Shown here: one piece after another, positions 51,055 to 62,110 of the stretch | Layout of the letters: every line of letters starts with the position of its first letter | How positions within the stretch are numbered: position 1 is the first letter of the stretch | Assembly: GCA_964016985.1 (NCBI GenBank) | Contig: OZ024823.1 | Location: 36,995,687 to 37,059,686, forward strand | Direction of reading: 5' to 3' | From: Anodontia alba | Lineage: Eukaryota > Mollusca > Bivalvia > Lucinida > Lucinidae | DNA length: 64,000 nt | Translations under genes and position numbers: made by a program | Notes under the pieces: generated by a model | The model's input: only the letters and a program-made list of their open reading frames with translations | Told to the model about the DNA's origin: nothing | Database searches by the model: none

Positions 51055-51387
51055 CAGCCATGCAAATTGCCATATGAAGAGTCCCAATGAAACAGAGACT
51101 TCGATTTTCACTCCTTCATGTGTTCGGTGTTTCCAGGGGCAACCTTTGTAGATTTTATACAGAATTATTGCTGGGATATTATTCATATAATTTGATTTGT
51201 TTGCAATGACAGCTTGCTAACTGCTTCTCCTAAAACATTATATACTGCATCTGACGTATGGCATCGAATTCAAAGAAGTGAATCGAGAAAGAACTCAGTG
51301 ATGCAGAAATGTTTTGTCGCTTATCTTTGTTAACATATTTTCTCTGAAAAAAGAATTAAAGCTAAAATGTTTTGGTCGAAATCGATC
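51055..51387. other. No recognisable feature
   Basis: AT-rich with no supported feature. Confidence 0.45.
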
Positions 51388-51644
<257 letters not shown>

Positions 51645-51705
51645 TCTCCTCAGATGAGGCCTTTGCATCTTATGAAATATAAGCTAAGGCTGACTAAATG
51701 TTTAA

Positions 51706-51928
51706 TGCTTAGCATTCTAGGTAAATTTTCAGCAGACGACATTTTGAAATATTTTACTTATTTTCCCCAGGAAACAGAATTTGACATTTCATGCAAATTG
51801 TCTCCCCTTCATGCAAATTGTCTCCAGGGGAGGCAATTTGCATGAAATGTCATCCTGTTTTCTGGGAAAAATAAGAAAAATATTATCAGTTTGTTGTCTG
51901 GTGAATATGCCAAGAGAGTGGTAAAGGT
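51706..51928. mobile_element. HP-B MITE
   Basis: TTAA at 51702-51705 and TCAA at 51929-51932. TGCTTAGCATTCTAGGTAAA, CAGCAGACGACATTTTG, a hairpin with a doubled CATGCAAATTGTCTCC turn, TTTGTTGTCTGGTGAATATG. Confidence 0.82.
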
Positions 51929-52877
51929 CAAAATAAAAAGGTACGAATGAGCACATATTAGGAGCTCATTGGAAGACAGTTGTATACTTGACCTGAAAGT
52001 GCACGTGGTACACTTGTCATTGTTTTTAAATAGATTTGTGAAAACAAAAAAACAATAATCACCGATAAAATCGTCAGTTAATGAGACGCTTCATCAGGAA
52101 CAAATTAAAACAAATTAAAAATTATAACTATATTGCTTTACATGGTATTTTACTGGAAGAAAGGGACTGTGTTCAACTTTTGACTCGAGAGACGTTAACC
52201 AATTCACAGTCAGCAAACCTTTAGAATGCAATATCTTTAAAGGTAGACATATAGTTTGACAAAACTGTTAAACGCTTATATGGGCATTTACAACAACCAC
52301 AACTACAAATGGTTTGACTGTGCATTTGGCCAATCGTACTTTTTTTTTTTTTCAAATATCTGTTCATGAATCGAAACAGTTAGGATTTTCTTCTCAGGGT
52401 CAAACTTCATATTTCACTAGCAATTTTAAAGTGGTGTTATCGGCTTCTTAAGAAACATTAAGAGACAGTAGATTTTTACTACGGGATGTTAATACTTATG
52501 TAAATATCAGAATACACATGGAAGAAAGTCTGAAGACGCTAGGCTTATCATAGAAAGAGACCTTCAAGTAGTTGTGGAAGATTTATTGGAGAAGGGATTT
52601 AAAATCTGATAAACCCATGTGTTTAGATAATCGTCTCATCTTTGAGGATCAATTACTTATAGATTAAATGATAGATGTTCTCACTGACAAAACACTACAA
52701 CGCCAAATATGCTTTTATTCGAGATACAGAAATACGTACGTGTAGACGTGACTGTTTTTCGGATTGCTCAATACAACGCATCTTTTCCACATTCCCGAAA
52801 GCATAATAGCAGTGTACAGTAATGCATTGGCTGAGTTGGGAGCCTTTATGCCAGCATTTTTATGTATTTCTGCATTA
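51929..52877. other. No recognisable feature; poly-T at ~52339
   Basis: About 0.95 kb with no supported gene or recognised element. Confidence 0.5.
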
Positions 52878-53575
52878 AGTGTAGCATCGGGACCCAGGGT
52901 GAAGCTGGCCGCCTGTAAAAGTGCTTTAAACGCCTCGGTAGTTTATTCTACTGACCGTTCTAAGGCGGTGGTCCTGGTGTTGTTCTTACTCTTTGTAGCT
53001 TTTTGGTTCCCGCATTGCTTTCTGTTGTTTTTTTTTCTATATGTGTTGTAATGCTAGCATTGTGGTCACCGTCTTCAATAGCTGCCAACTTTGCTTTCTG
53101 TTTTACTAGTTGTAATGCTAACATTTTGGTCACCTTCAACAGCTGGTCATTTTGCTTTCTGTTTTGCTAGTTGTTATAAAGAGTAGCATCGGGACCCAGG
53201 GTGAAGTTAGTCGATGTAAAAGTGTTTTAACACCCTCGCCCCCTTTCCCCGCCCCCTCTCCCCCAGTGGTTTATTCTACTGACCGTTCTAAGGCGGTGGT
53301 TCCGATGTTAGTCTTACTCTTTGTAGCTTTGTGGTTTATTCTACGAGCTAATTTGTTTTATGTCTTACCATGTGTTATTTTGTTCTTGTGTTTTTCAGTC
53401 CTTTTAGCATTGTGATTACCTCGCTTGGAGAAGAGAGAGCCAATCTTAGTGTTTTTCATACGTTTGTTTGATTTGCGCTTGTTTGGATTTGTCTGTTTCC
53501 TCTTCCTCTTGATGTCTGAGAAGGGCTGCGGCTTGTGATGGTGGCACTCCCTGGACTTTTCTCTTACTTTCTTCA
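52878..53575 (+). repeat. Dispersed repeat L, two partial direct copies
   Basis: Copy 1 (52878-53012) and copy 2 (from 53179) share AGCATCGGGACCCAGGGTGA, TTTATTCTACTGACCGTTCT and TCTTACTCTTTGTAGCTTT. Between them (53050-53176) a ~63-bp unit with GCTTTCTGTTTTACTAGTTG is repeated twice. Hydrophobic frames (STDRSKAVV...) recur here and at 34130 but look like repeat read-through. Confidence 0.78.
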
Positions 53576-53826
53576 GACCAGGTTATTTAGTTGTAGCCAG
53601 TCAGTTGTATGATAACTGGATACACTTTCGTGTGTGTGCGTTGTGTGTGTGCATCCTTTGAAGGTATGTCATTACCTTCCTAAGCTAAAGCTGTTGTATT
53701 TTAAAGAAAAAAGAGAAGCTACACTTGTGAATAAAACTGCAGTGGTGTAGCCAGGACGGTACTATTATTTTTTTGCGCACAGCCAGGAAAAATATTGAAA
53801 AACAAAATGCCTAGAATCGCTTCCTA

Positions 53827-54109
53827 CATCACGAAAACATGCTTGTGTAATTTTGACCCCATGAAACCCCAATTTTATATTGTAAATGGGGTTTACAGGG
53901 ATATAAATTATTTTTCTTATTTCTGCTCAAAAACATAGATTGAGGTTACTCGTTAGAACCGCCTCGCCGAGGCGGTTCTAACGAGTACCCACAATCTATG
54001 TTTTGAACAGAAATAAGAAAAAATATTATAGTTTTTTATCTGATTTTTTGTCTTCAGTTTTTTGGAGGTGAAATTTTCAATATATTTGAATATGCCTGTT
54101 TTCGTAATG
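53827..54109 (-). mobile_element. HP-A MITE, full length
   Basis: CATCACGAAAACATGCTTG to GCCTGTTTTCGTAATG with an almost perfect central palindrome. A flanks both ends. Confidence 0.9.
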
Positions 54110-54113
54110 AAAT

Positions 54114-54182
54114 AGGGGCTACTCTTAAAGGAAAGACCTTGCTCCCACTGGCAGCAAATTCTTTGCTTTAAAAGCAGCCCCT
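54114..54182. repeat. HP-F hairpin, best copy
   Basis: AGGGGCTACTCTTAAAGGAA pairs with the 3' AAGCAGCCCCT region; inner ACCTTGCTCCCACTGGCAGC and AAATTCTTTGC. It lies between two HP-A copies. Confidence 0.65.
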
Positions 54183-54240
54183 ATGGTAAAGAAGCAAAAT
54201 ATTTATGCTAATGTCACTTAAGTGTAAATATTTTTCTAAC

Positions 54241-54519
54241 CATTACGAAAACACGCCTATTCAAATATACTGAACATTTTAACCACCAAAAAATGAAAAT
54301 TTTCAGATAAAAATTCGGATATTTCTCATACTTCTGGTCAAAACACAGATTGTGGGTACTCGTTAGAACCGCCTTGACGAGGCGGTTCTAACGAGCACCC
54401 ACAGTCTATGTTTCTGGGCAGAAATAAGAAAAATAATGTATACCCCTATTAACCCCAGTTTTACTATATAAAAGTGGGGTTTGAGAGGGTCAATATTATA
54501 TAGGCATGTTTTCGTGATG
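54241..54519 (+). mobile_element. HP-A MITE, full length
   Basis: CATTACGAAAACACGCC to GGCATGTTTTCGTGATG, with central palindrome GGGTACTCGTTAGAACCGCC and inverse. Confidence 0.9.
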
Positions 54520-55394
54520 ATATGTTACGCACATGCGTAATGTGCGCAATGAGCGTTACGCCTATGCACTGAACATTTTTGCTGGATATGGAAAACATAT
54601 TTTTCCCCAAACCGTGAAAAAGAGCAACTTTCACATGTATTTCAACAAAATAACCCCACGCATTCGTGAGAGTACTTTCATATCAATACCTATTCATATT
54701 TTCCTCTGTAGATTACCAAATCATTACATTATTGTGAGATAACAGATACCCCATAATTTCTCTTATATAAAAAAGTGCGATTGTTATCAAGCGAGAAAAG
54801 GCCAAAGCCCTGTTAGGGATACCCAAATTTAGCCCGTAAATTAGTCAACACTGAGGAATTTCAAGCACTAGAATAGAATTATAAGACTGTTTTCTCTGAT
54901 TAGAGCTTCATTCGCATTCTTCGTTTTGTCTGTTTGTTTCAGATATGTTATTCCTTAACCCCAGCAGAGATTTACAACAACATGTTAACAAATTTATTCA
55001 CATCGTTCAATAAAATCATTTAATAACGGGATTGAATTAAACGAAGCCATTCAGAGAATTCAAGATAAGTCACATCTTTAAAGGCTATGACTTCCTGAGG
55101 GTATAAAAATTACATATAGCCAATAAAATAAGCTGGGATTACCATTCTCCAATATCAGTTTAAGGTTCATTCACAGAAAGTCAAACTATTCAAGAGAGGG
55201 CAATAATTGTTGGACCCAATCGATCAAAACAACAATTTAAAACATATCCTGTAAAGAAATTCATTTAGAAATACAGAAAAAAAAATATATAAAAATGCAG
55301 GCCGGTTTAATTTAGTCTGTTCATGAGAGATAATGGAAATATGATATACATTATGTTCCCTAGCAATGTTTTAAGCGGAACACTTTTCTCAGAT
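54520..55394. other. No recognisable feature
   Basis: AT-rich. A 69-codon frame at 54533-54742 has no recognisable domain. Confidence 0.5.
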
Positions 55395-55398
55395 TTAA

Positions 55399-55599
55399 CC
55401 TTTCTCTTGCTGAACACGACATGCCCTGCTGTAGCAAACAGTGTAGATCCAGATCAGTTGGCTTCTGAAGCCAACTGATCTAGATCTGCACTGTTTGTCA
55501 TTAAATATGTGAATTTCTATCAAAAACCTTGATCAAGAAATCTGATTGGCTGGCCATAAGAAGTAGGTGGGGCATCTTAATTTATTCAGGATGCAGTGT
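55399..55599 (+). mobile_element. HP-C MITE, right terminus eroded
   Basis: TTAA at 55395-55398; CTTTCTCTTGCTGAACACG; HC hairpin GCAAACAGTGTAGATCCAGA with perfect inverse around GTTGGCTTCTGAAGCCAAC; right end ATCTTAATTTATTCAGGATG. Confidence 0.78.
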
Positions 55600-55668
55600 A
55601 ATAATATAAGCACTAAAATGACAATAAATGGTTTAGCTATATTCAAATATTAAGCTAATTTAAGTGAA

Positions 55669-55852
55669 CCCTTATCCTGCTGATTAATTCAATTAGCCAC
55701 ACGCATTTCTGACTATCAGCCAATCAGATTACATCATATTATGTTTTTTGTTCAAAATCACAAACTGAGTGGCAAACAGTGTAGAGAAGACATCTGATCT
55801 GGATCTACACTGTTTGCAAAGGTAGGGGTTGTCGTGAACAGCAGGATAAAGG
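55669..55852 (-). mobile_element. HP-C MITE, second in tandem vicinity
   Basis: CCCTTATCCTGCTGATTAAT at the left; GAACAGCAGGATAAAGG then TTAA (55853-55856) at the right; the HC hairpin is collapsed (GGCAAACAGTGTAGAGAAGA, TCTGGATCTACACTGTTTGC). Confidence 0.78.
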
Positions 55853-55912
55853 TTAAGATTTAAATAAGTTGGTTCATTAATATGTGTAAGGAATATATCT
55901 ATTCGTATTCAA

Positions 55913-56183
55913 GCCGGCCTCGGTGGCTCAGTTGGATACGCCGTCCGACTTGAGACCAGGAGGTCGCGGGTTCAACCCCCGCCGAGGTTGGCAACATTCT
56001 TTCGTGGAGATTGATCATGAAATATTTTCTACGGTCATTCTCTCCCTTCCGCTGATTCAAGAAGGGCAGTTGTCAGTTTCTGGCGGAAGAATGTGCACAA
56101 TACTGGTTAACCGCTTAGAGGACTAAGCCTGCCCAGTAAACCCTATTGGGTTGACTGGGCCGTAAAACCTCAACACAAACAAA
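55913..56183 (+). mobile_element. tRNA-derived SINE, full length
   Basis: A 14-bp target duplication CTATTCGTATTCAA / CTATTCATATTCAA flanks it (55899-55912, 56184-56197). The head has A-box TGGCTCAGTTGG and B-box CGGGTTCAACCCC; the body has GATTGATCATGAAATATTTT, CTTCCGCTGATTCAAGAAGG, AACCGCTTAGAGGACTAAGC; the tail is AACACAAACAAAC. The best SINE reference in this window. Confidence 0.93.
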
Positions 56184-56401
56184 CTATTCATATTCAAATA
56201 AATTGTATATTGAAGTATATTAGATTATATCTATTTAGAAAATGCATTTTATCTCCGATGTGTGACAATGATTTCATTTCGATAAAAATCATAATATAGG
56301 GCATTTATAAAATAGCTGACTTTTTTCCTGAGCCAGGATGATTTTCATTATCACAAAAGACATTATCTGAACATGTAACAGAACCGTTGGACTATGGTCA
56401 A

Positions 56402-56437
56402 GTGGCATATAAGAAGAGGCCTCTTCTTATATGCCAC
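56402..56437. repeat. Perfect 36-bp palindrome without spacer
   Basis: GTGGCATATAAGAAGAGG is followed immediately by its exact complement. No family assigned. Confidence 0.92.
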
Positions 56438-56550
56438 CTGCTATGGTTTAATTGCAATTTGTATAATGAAGGTAGTACCACATAGGATACCCAACTACTA
56501 ACGCTTTCACTCTCAAATATGCCAGCTATATGTGTATGTGTATCTCTGTT

Positions 56551-56581
56551 TCTCTCTCTGTTTCTCGTTTCTATCTCTGTC

Positions 56582-56620
<39 letters not shown>
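56551..56620. repeat. (TC)n/(TCTG)n microsatellite
   Basis: TCTC and CTGT repeats; the frames on both strands are artefacts. Confidence 0.93.
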
Positions 56621-57587
56621 GAACTGTTGTGCTATGTTAAAATACAGTAGTGTCGGAGTGCAAAAATGCTGCAAAACCCGTCTCCAGTTTAAAAGTAACA
56701 AATTAATGCTTAGCGTTACCAACATTGCATCCACTGATACTGTTGTTTCGCCTTTTGGAGATCTTTAGTTGAAGATATGCCTATTATGTCTAAATATTGT
56801 GGCATTTAACTCCTTTTCATATCTATCTTAAATATTTCCATTTTATTACCAATTTATGTATCTAACAAACAACTGGATGAGTGGCGAACATTGTAGACCT
56901 TGAGCAGACGTTGTTTTTCGACAGATCTGGGTTTGCATAAACCCGTCTGTTCTAAGACATAGGGTAATTACAGTATACCGTTTCATCACTCATGTCTCAT
57001 CTTTATTATTCAAAGGGTTGGTATCCATAAAATACCGACTCCTTACCTCATCCAGCTGAGGACAAATATCAAAATCATGTCTTTGATATATAATGAGTAA
57101 CTGACCCAAAAATAGTTAATCACAAAAAGGAGGCCATTGTCACAAACTGACTGGCTTCAGCTCCCCTTACATCAATGCATTTTGGTCCAAATGCCAAGAT
57201 TTTATATTATCTTTTACAGTGAATGAGAAATGGTCATAATCAGTGAATAATGAGAATCGCCAAGGTTAAATATTGATGTTGAATATCCCAACTCTTTCAA
57301 TATTTAAAGTAAATCTCTCCAATAGCTTCGAAAAAAAAAAGAAAGAATTTTGCCTTTTCTCAAAATGACGCGACAAAAATGGAAACACCATAGACTTAGG
57401 CCAGATGCCATAAAACGCAGTATCTGATCAGGATCTGTAGTGTCATTACATGCCAGTTAAAAAATAACAGAAGCACTGAAGACATTTTTTTTATAATCGC
57501 CCATTTGAATAGATATTGTTCGCTTCTACTACTATGATGCACAGTAGCGCCGTAACTTGACACTCCGTCATACTTCGACAATATTAC
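56621..57587. other. No gene; two HP-D/HC remnants
   Basis: 56869-56985 (ATGAGTGGCGAACATTGTAG; CATAGGGTAATTACAG) and 57400-57455 (GCCAGATGCCATAAAACGCA; GTATCTGATCAGGATCTG) are eroded HP-D pieces. No other feature recognised. Confidence 0.5.
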
Positions 57588-57807
57588 CCCATTGTAGTCG
57601 GGAGACCCGTTAATGGGTAATTGGCAAACAATGCAGACCCAGATCAGACGCCGCAGAACGCGGCGTCTGATCAGGGTCTCCACTGTTTGCAAATAGTTTA
57701 GCCATTTTTCTTTAAGAATGTGTAAACTTCATAGCCAGCTGTAACTAAAATTGAAATTGGACTCTGCCAATATATAGCGTGGGAAAGTCTATTCAGTTTA
57801 CAATGGG
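57588..57807 (+). mobile_element. HP-H MITE with HC hairpin
   Basis: CCCATTGTAGTCGGGAGACC to GTTTACAATGGG, flanked by TTAC/TTAT (altered TTAA). HC hairpin GCAAACAATGCAGACCCAGA, TCAGACGCCGC and inverse is nearly perfect. Confidence 0.85.
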
Positions 57808-57939
57808 TTATATACCAAAGTACGGCGCTAACGCCGCTGCATTTTGACATTGTTGTAAAAGCATGGCGCGGTGTTACTTAGTATGTAACACTCTTATGAC
57901 TAATGTCTGAAAGGATTATAATGGTATACAATTTTGATG

Positions 57940-58055
57940 TGGTATTACGTTAACATGCCAATGTAATGTATATCCCGGTAACCCCACTCCCTTCCCCCCT
58001 CCCCTACCCCATTTCCCGCTTTATATAATGAAAAGTGCTCAAAGGCGTAATGGTG
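57940..58055. mobile_element. Decayed HP-A deletion copy
   Basis: GGTATTACGTTAACATGCCA then AATGTATATCCCGGTAACCC, a C-rich run, TTTATATAATGAAAAG and GGCGTAATGG: HP-A termini with the left arm and hairpin lost. Confidence 0.45.
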
Positions 58056-58095
58056 ATTGAACACATTACATTTTGCGCTTCAATTAATAATCCAT

Positions 58096-58130
58096 CATGT
58101 AGCTAACATTCTACTTAAATCTGAATAGGA
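58096..58130. mobile_element. HP-I half element
   Basis: GTAGCTAACATTCTACTTAA then ATCTGAATAG matches one HP-I terminus only. Confidence 0.45.
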
Positions 58131-58210
58131 CAGAAACAGACTTTAGTAATAATGTTTCCTGGGTAGTCATAGCCCCAGGCTAATACTTAAAACCGATACA
58201 TTATTTTTAC

Positions 58211-58735
58211 CCGCAAAATTCATTATATCCCAAAGAAAATTTTCACTTGCTGTGACAGTTTCGTTTCTCATCGAAAACCATCATCAGACTGTGACCGTGT
58301 GACGTCACAGGACTTGGACTGCTTACCACAAGACGTATCGAGAACCATCATCAGACTATGACCTTGACCTCGTGACGCCATGGGGCGGACTGCTTATCTC
58401 GTAACGTCACGGGACTTGGACTGCTTACCAGGTAATGTATAATGCATCAAAAGAATTATTGGGATATAAAATCCATTATAACATATTCCGAGGACAATTT
58501 TGACTAACTGTAACAATTTCGGTTCTCATCGAGAGCCATCGTCAAACTGACCTTGACCTCGTGACGTCACGGGACTTGCATTGCTTACCTTGTGACGACT
58601 GTGACCTAGACCACGTGACGTCACGGGACTTGGTCTGCTTACCTCGTAACGTCACGGGACTTGGACTGCATACCAGGGAAGCAGTCCAAGTCCCGTAACG
58701 TCACGAGGTCAAGGTCAAAGGCTGATGACGAGAAA
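58211..58735. repeat. ~255-bp tandem duplication with CRE and nuclear-receptor-like motifs
   Basis: Two units (from 58211 and 58470) share ACAGTTTCGTTTCTCATCGA/ACAATTTCGGTTCTCATCGA. Each holds several copies of GTCACGGGACTTGGACTGCT. TGACGTCA occurs at about 58300, 58571 and 58617. GACCTTGACCTCGTGACG recurs directly, and its inverse GTCACGAGGTCAAGGTCA is near 58705-58722. An inverted copy of the GCAGTCCAAGTCCCG word closes the block. Regulatory activity is not shown by sequence alone. Confidence 0.8.
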
Positions 58736-58790
58736 TATACGGCGTTAACTCATTAAAGACTGAATAAACTCTCCCACACTATATACTGGA

Positions 58791-58978
58791 AGATCAGACG
58801 CCATATTCTGCCCTTTATCGGACGCAAAGGATAAATAGGTTAACTATGACTTCGCGATATGCTGGATCTGTTGCCAATGACAAAAGTACATGTACACAGC
58901 AGTATTAGGTGCAGGAGAAAATACGTAGCCTATGTATAAAAGCAAGTTGAAGTTACTGTCACTGTCAACATTATACGA
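58791..58978. repeat. 188-bp near-identical repeat, copy 1
   Basis: Matches 59681-59868 with one difference (TTATCGG against TTATGGG). It is bracketed by a 25-26-bp direct repeat AACTCTCCCACACTATATAC at about 58767-58792 and 58978-59003. It starts inside an HC word (GATCAGACGCC) whose arm is missing here. Confidence 0.93.
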
Positions 58979-59003
58979 ACTCTCCCACACTATATACTGG
59001 AAG

Positions 59004-59660
59004 AATCCGTTTTCGATTTTAGGTATGTCATACTTTATGATGTAGATATTCCTAAAGAAAACGGGTTGAACTATTTGCAAACAGTGGAGACCCTTAAGAT
59101 GTTCAGTAGTTTTGCAGTAGCATTTCATTCCCGAAGCCTGAATTCCTTTCTCGACTTCTGCGTACACCCTCAACTGAGTATTGTGTGCCGTCAACGTCGA
59201 AGTCTCATAAAGGTAAAGGTAGGTAGATGGAACATGCAAGCACATCAGGGAGCCTGCTCTAATATTCAGTTGTCTGAGCAGCCCTATACAATCTTTGCTT
59301 TTGAGGCGTTATCAGCTGTGATGGATCCTAGGTATTTGAACACCATCTGTTTCAGGCCTGATGTCTTTTTTATTTTTTTTATTCTGATATGAAGCTCAGA
59401 ATCATCTGAGTTGTTCGTCATCACTTGACTTCTCTGGCCGGATTTCTATTTTGCAAGCCATGGTGTGTTCTTTGTTTCCAAAGGCAATCCTTTTTTACTT
59501 TTGTTTATCGGGGATATGTTTGACTCCTTCCATACACGCTGGTTAACCCATTTATGCCTGGTGGACTCGTCTACCTCTTTCTTTGGAACAGTTCATTTCA
59601 GTTTAAGGAGTGTATAGTTTGTTTCTAGTATTATCATTTAGTATAGAATTTCGTAGACTT
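59004..59660. other. No supported gene
   Basis: Short frames on both strands lack recognised domains. TTAACCCATTTATGCCTGG near 59544 looks like the left end of a further TTAA-class MITE whose HC arm is at 59663. Confidence 0.4.
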
Positions 59661-59680
59661 AATGCAAACAGTGTAGATGC

Positions 59681-59868
59681 AGATCAGACGCCATATTCTG
59701 CCCTTTATGGGACGCAAAGGATAAATAGGTTAACTATGACTTCGCGATATGCTGGATCTGTTGCCAATGACAAAAGTACATGTACACAGCAGTATTAGGT
59801 GCAGGAGAAAATACGTAGCCTATGTATAAAAGCAAGTTGAAGTTACTGTCACTGTCAACATTATACGA
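59681..59868. repeat. 188-bp near-identical repeat, copy 2
   Basis: Preceded by the intact HC arm GCAAACAGTGTAGATGCAGA that copy 1 lacks, so this copy is the likely source. It contains GTACATGTACACAGCAGTAT and ACGTAGCCTATGTATAAAAG. Confidence 0.93.
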
Positions 59869-59969
59869 TGGAAACACCTTAAGAACGTGACAATTAGATT
59901 TGGAAAACGAGAAACTTTTGGAAGCAAAACACACCGAAAGAACCAAAATAGCAGATTCGGCTTTATTAA

Positions 59970-60186
59970 CCCTTAAAATGCCAAGAAAATCTGCATCTGA
60001 AAATGTCGTCTGTTTATGCCTTCTGCTGAATATTCTTGCAAACTTTTCAAATCTATTTTTGCATACAGGCAAACAGTGCAGATCCTGATCAGACTGTCCT
60101 AGAGGAGGAGTCACATCTGGGTCCACACTGTTTGCAAAAACAGATGACAAAGCAGATGACAATTGTTGTGATTGGCAGTTTAAGGG
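59970..60186. mobile_element. HP-O MITE, TTAA target, with HC hairpin
   Basis: TTAA at 59966-59969 and 60187-60190; ends CCCTTAAAATGCC and GGCAGTTTAAGGG. It contains GTCGTCTGTTTATGCCTTCT and the HC hairpin GCAAACAGTGCAGATCC, GATCAGACTGTCC, and an eroded inverse ending ACACTGTTTGC. A fourth terminal class for HC. Confidence 0.78.
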
Positions 60187-60190
60187 TTAA

Positions 60191-60569
60191 TAATAAACGT
60201 CAAAAAGATTGCATTTAGAAACAAAGAACACACTATGGATTAGAAAATGGGAGTCTCGGTTTTATAGAGATTCTTCATAAGCAGTAATGAAGTTTGCAAC
60301 ACTGCTTACGCCCTCTAGCGTATATATGAGCAGAACTCCATTTTCAAATATACCACAATGTGTCCAATGATCCCAAAGGAAATGAAATATAATCTGCACT
60401 ATGGTGATGTACGGGGAACCGTTCTACCGCTGCCACATGGCACTGACACCAGCTGCAGTGTAGTAAAATAAACGTCAAAAAGACTAAGCCTGTTTATGAA
60501 TAGTATTATGACGTACCGACACTACAAATACCCCTAGTCACGGGTTGAGCGATATTCCCTTTTCAAATA
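60191..60569. other. Unclassified; contains a direct-repeat unit U
   Basis: 60480-60567 (CTGTTTATGAATAGTATTAT; CACGGGTTGAGCGATATTCC) is similar in direct orientation to 62305-62395 (CTGTGCATGAATAGTAATGT; CCAGGTTGAACGATTGTG). No gene. Confidence 0.5.
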
Positions 60570-60904
60570 CAGTCGACTCTCGTTATCTCGAATTCCAAGA
60601 GATTCTCTGAAATATTTCGAGATATCCGTACCTCGACATATCAGATTTGAAGAATTGAGGAAAAAATATTTCGAACAACCACATTTAACAAATATATAAT
60701 TATGCTACTGGACTCTTGAAGTTAGAGATATATTGAAAATATTGTGGAAAAGAGGAGAAATTGCTCCTGAGGAGCAATTTCTCCTCTTTTCCACAATATT
60801 TTTTACTTGTTGTTAGATTTTCATGTTAAGGCAGGGACCAGGTATTCACTTCGAGATAAGCGGTTATTCGAGATAAGCGAGGTCGACATAACGAGAGTCA
60901 ACTG
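60570..60904. mobile_element. pogo/Tigger-like MITE with perfect 32-bp-arm hairpin
   Basis: TA on both sides (60568-60569, 60905-60906). Ends CAGTCGACTCTCGTTATCTC and the inverse of CATAACGAGAGTCAACTG. Centre 60736-60802: two exactly complementary 32-bp arms around a 3-nt loop. It lies at the outer edge of the large inverted repeat. Confidence 0.88.
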
Positions 60905-60906
60905 TA

Positions 60907-62110
60907 GTACGGACACTAGTACTCAATTTTTGCTAACCCTAGCATCGGAAAGATATACGACATTTCGATATAGGAAGAAAGCCTGGACGTGTCTGTATAT
61001 AAAACAACTGTATAGCAGATATATATACATTGCATTTCGCGGGAACTCGCTTGTTTCAGTGGAAGCCCAGTTGATAAATAATAATTTCTATGTATACAAA
61101 AACCTTGTGTATTCAGGTTAGATCATAAGAAAAAATGCTAAAAACAGAAAGCAGAATGTTTATTTTCTCATGCGATTATGCAACCATGACGTCATTAGTG
61201 ACACCCCGGTTGTTTTCCGCATTTAAGGGAGAGTACCACATTTTTCTGTCTGACATGAATTTTAAAATTCGCATGCAAACTGCGTTTCAAATAAAACTTC
61301 TACCGTTTCCTATTATTATTATATTAGAAGGTATACAAAAATGGATTAACACCAAAACATCTTCGAGTTTTCATCCAATATGGCCGCTACAATAAACCTG
61401 TAAGAAAACGTTTGATTGCAAATTTTATGATACCATTTTGAATGATACATTTTAAATTTTACCAGACATCTTTCGAACTTCGTGCTTATAGTTTTGCAAT
61501 AAAAAACATTCGTTTAGAACCCTGTATTGTACTTACATAAGTCTTAAACATGCATGTTCAGGGGAATTGTCGGGCATTTCTTCATGTCCATAATTTCGAA
61601 ACCTTTGTTGAAGAACTGTACTTTGTAAGAATGTATGAAGACCAAACGTAATATTTGACGTCATTTACGCAAACTAAAATGTTTATCAATATTTCATAAA
61701 ATAAAGGCCGTTTTACAAAACGCGACAAGAAGTTTAAACAATCAGTGCTAATTTATATTCAGACATCAACTGTACAGACTAATTGTCTGGGCCTTTAAAC
61801 CTGAACACAAACAAACAGATTAATTTATCGCGAATTGGATGTATATAGTGTGTATTTTACCTGTAAGTATATACGTGAGTATTATATGCTTAACTGAACT
61901 TACAGTTGCTTGGCAAAATTCTAAACTAGTATCATGCAAAATGCATGCGTTTCTCCAAAATGCAATTAGTTTCGCACTGCTATACAGCGTTTTTGTATGA
62001 ACCAATATCCAAGCTTTACATATACAAAAAATCAGCTTATGTCTTTCCGATGCTAGGGTAACGTTCTTTTGCAAGGTACAGGAATTGAGAAACCCGACTA
62101 AAATTAATCC
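60907..62110 (+). mobile_element. Left arm of a large inverted repeat
   Basis: Inverted match of 62396-63921. The arm itself has inverted ends: TAACCCTAGCATCGGAAAGA near 60949 and TCTTTCCGATGCTAGGGTAA near 62042-62061, so each arm looks like a copy of one ~1.1-kb TIR element. Landmarks: AAAACAGAAAGCAGAATGTT, ATATGGCCGCTACAATAAAC, AAACATGCATGTTCAGGGGA, AAAACGCGACAAG. No coding frame is supported. Confidence 0.85.
61784..61816 (+). mobile_element. 33-bp SINE 3' tail inserted in the left arm
   Basis: TGTCTGGGCCTTTAAACCTG then AACACAAACAAAC matches the SINE tail. It is flanked by AGACTAAT / AGATTAAT (61776-61783, 61817-61824) and absent from the other arm, where AAATTAGTCTGTACAG is continuous. 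Confidence 0.75.

Noticed and set aside
52764..53415. Two frames encoding hydrophobic STDRSKAVV peptides
   Set aside because: The same sequence recurs on the opposite strand at 34130-34520 and in fragments elsewhere; it is a dispersed repeat with no intact conserved protein.
55915..55990. Possible tRNA gene on the plus strand
   Set aside because: It is the head of a SINE with a 14-bp target duplication and an AACACAAACAAAC tail.
60807..61395. Frames of 104 and 86 codons in the inverted repeat
   Set aside because: They cross the pogo-like MITE boundary and the arm; the matching frame is not preserved in the other arm.
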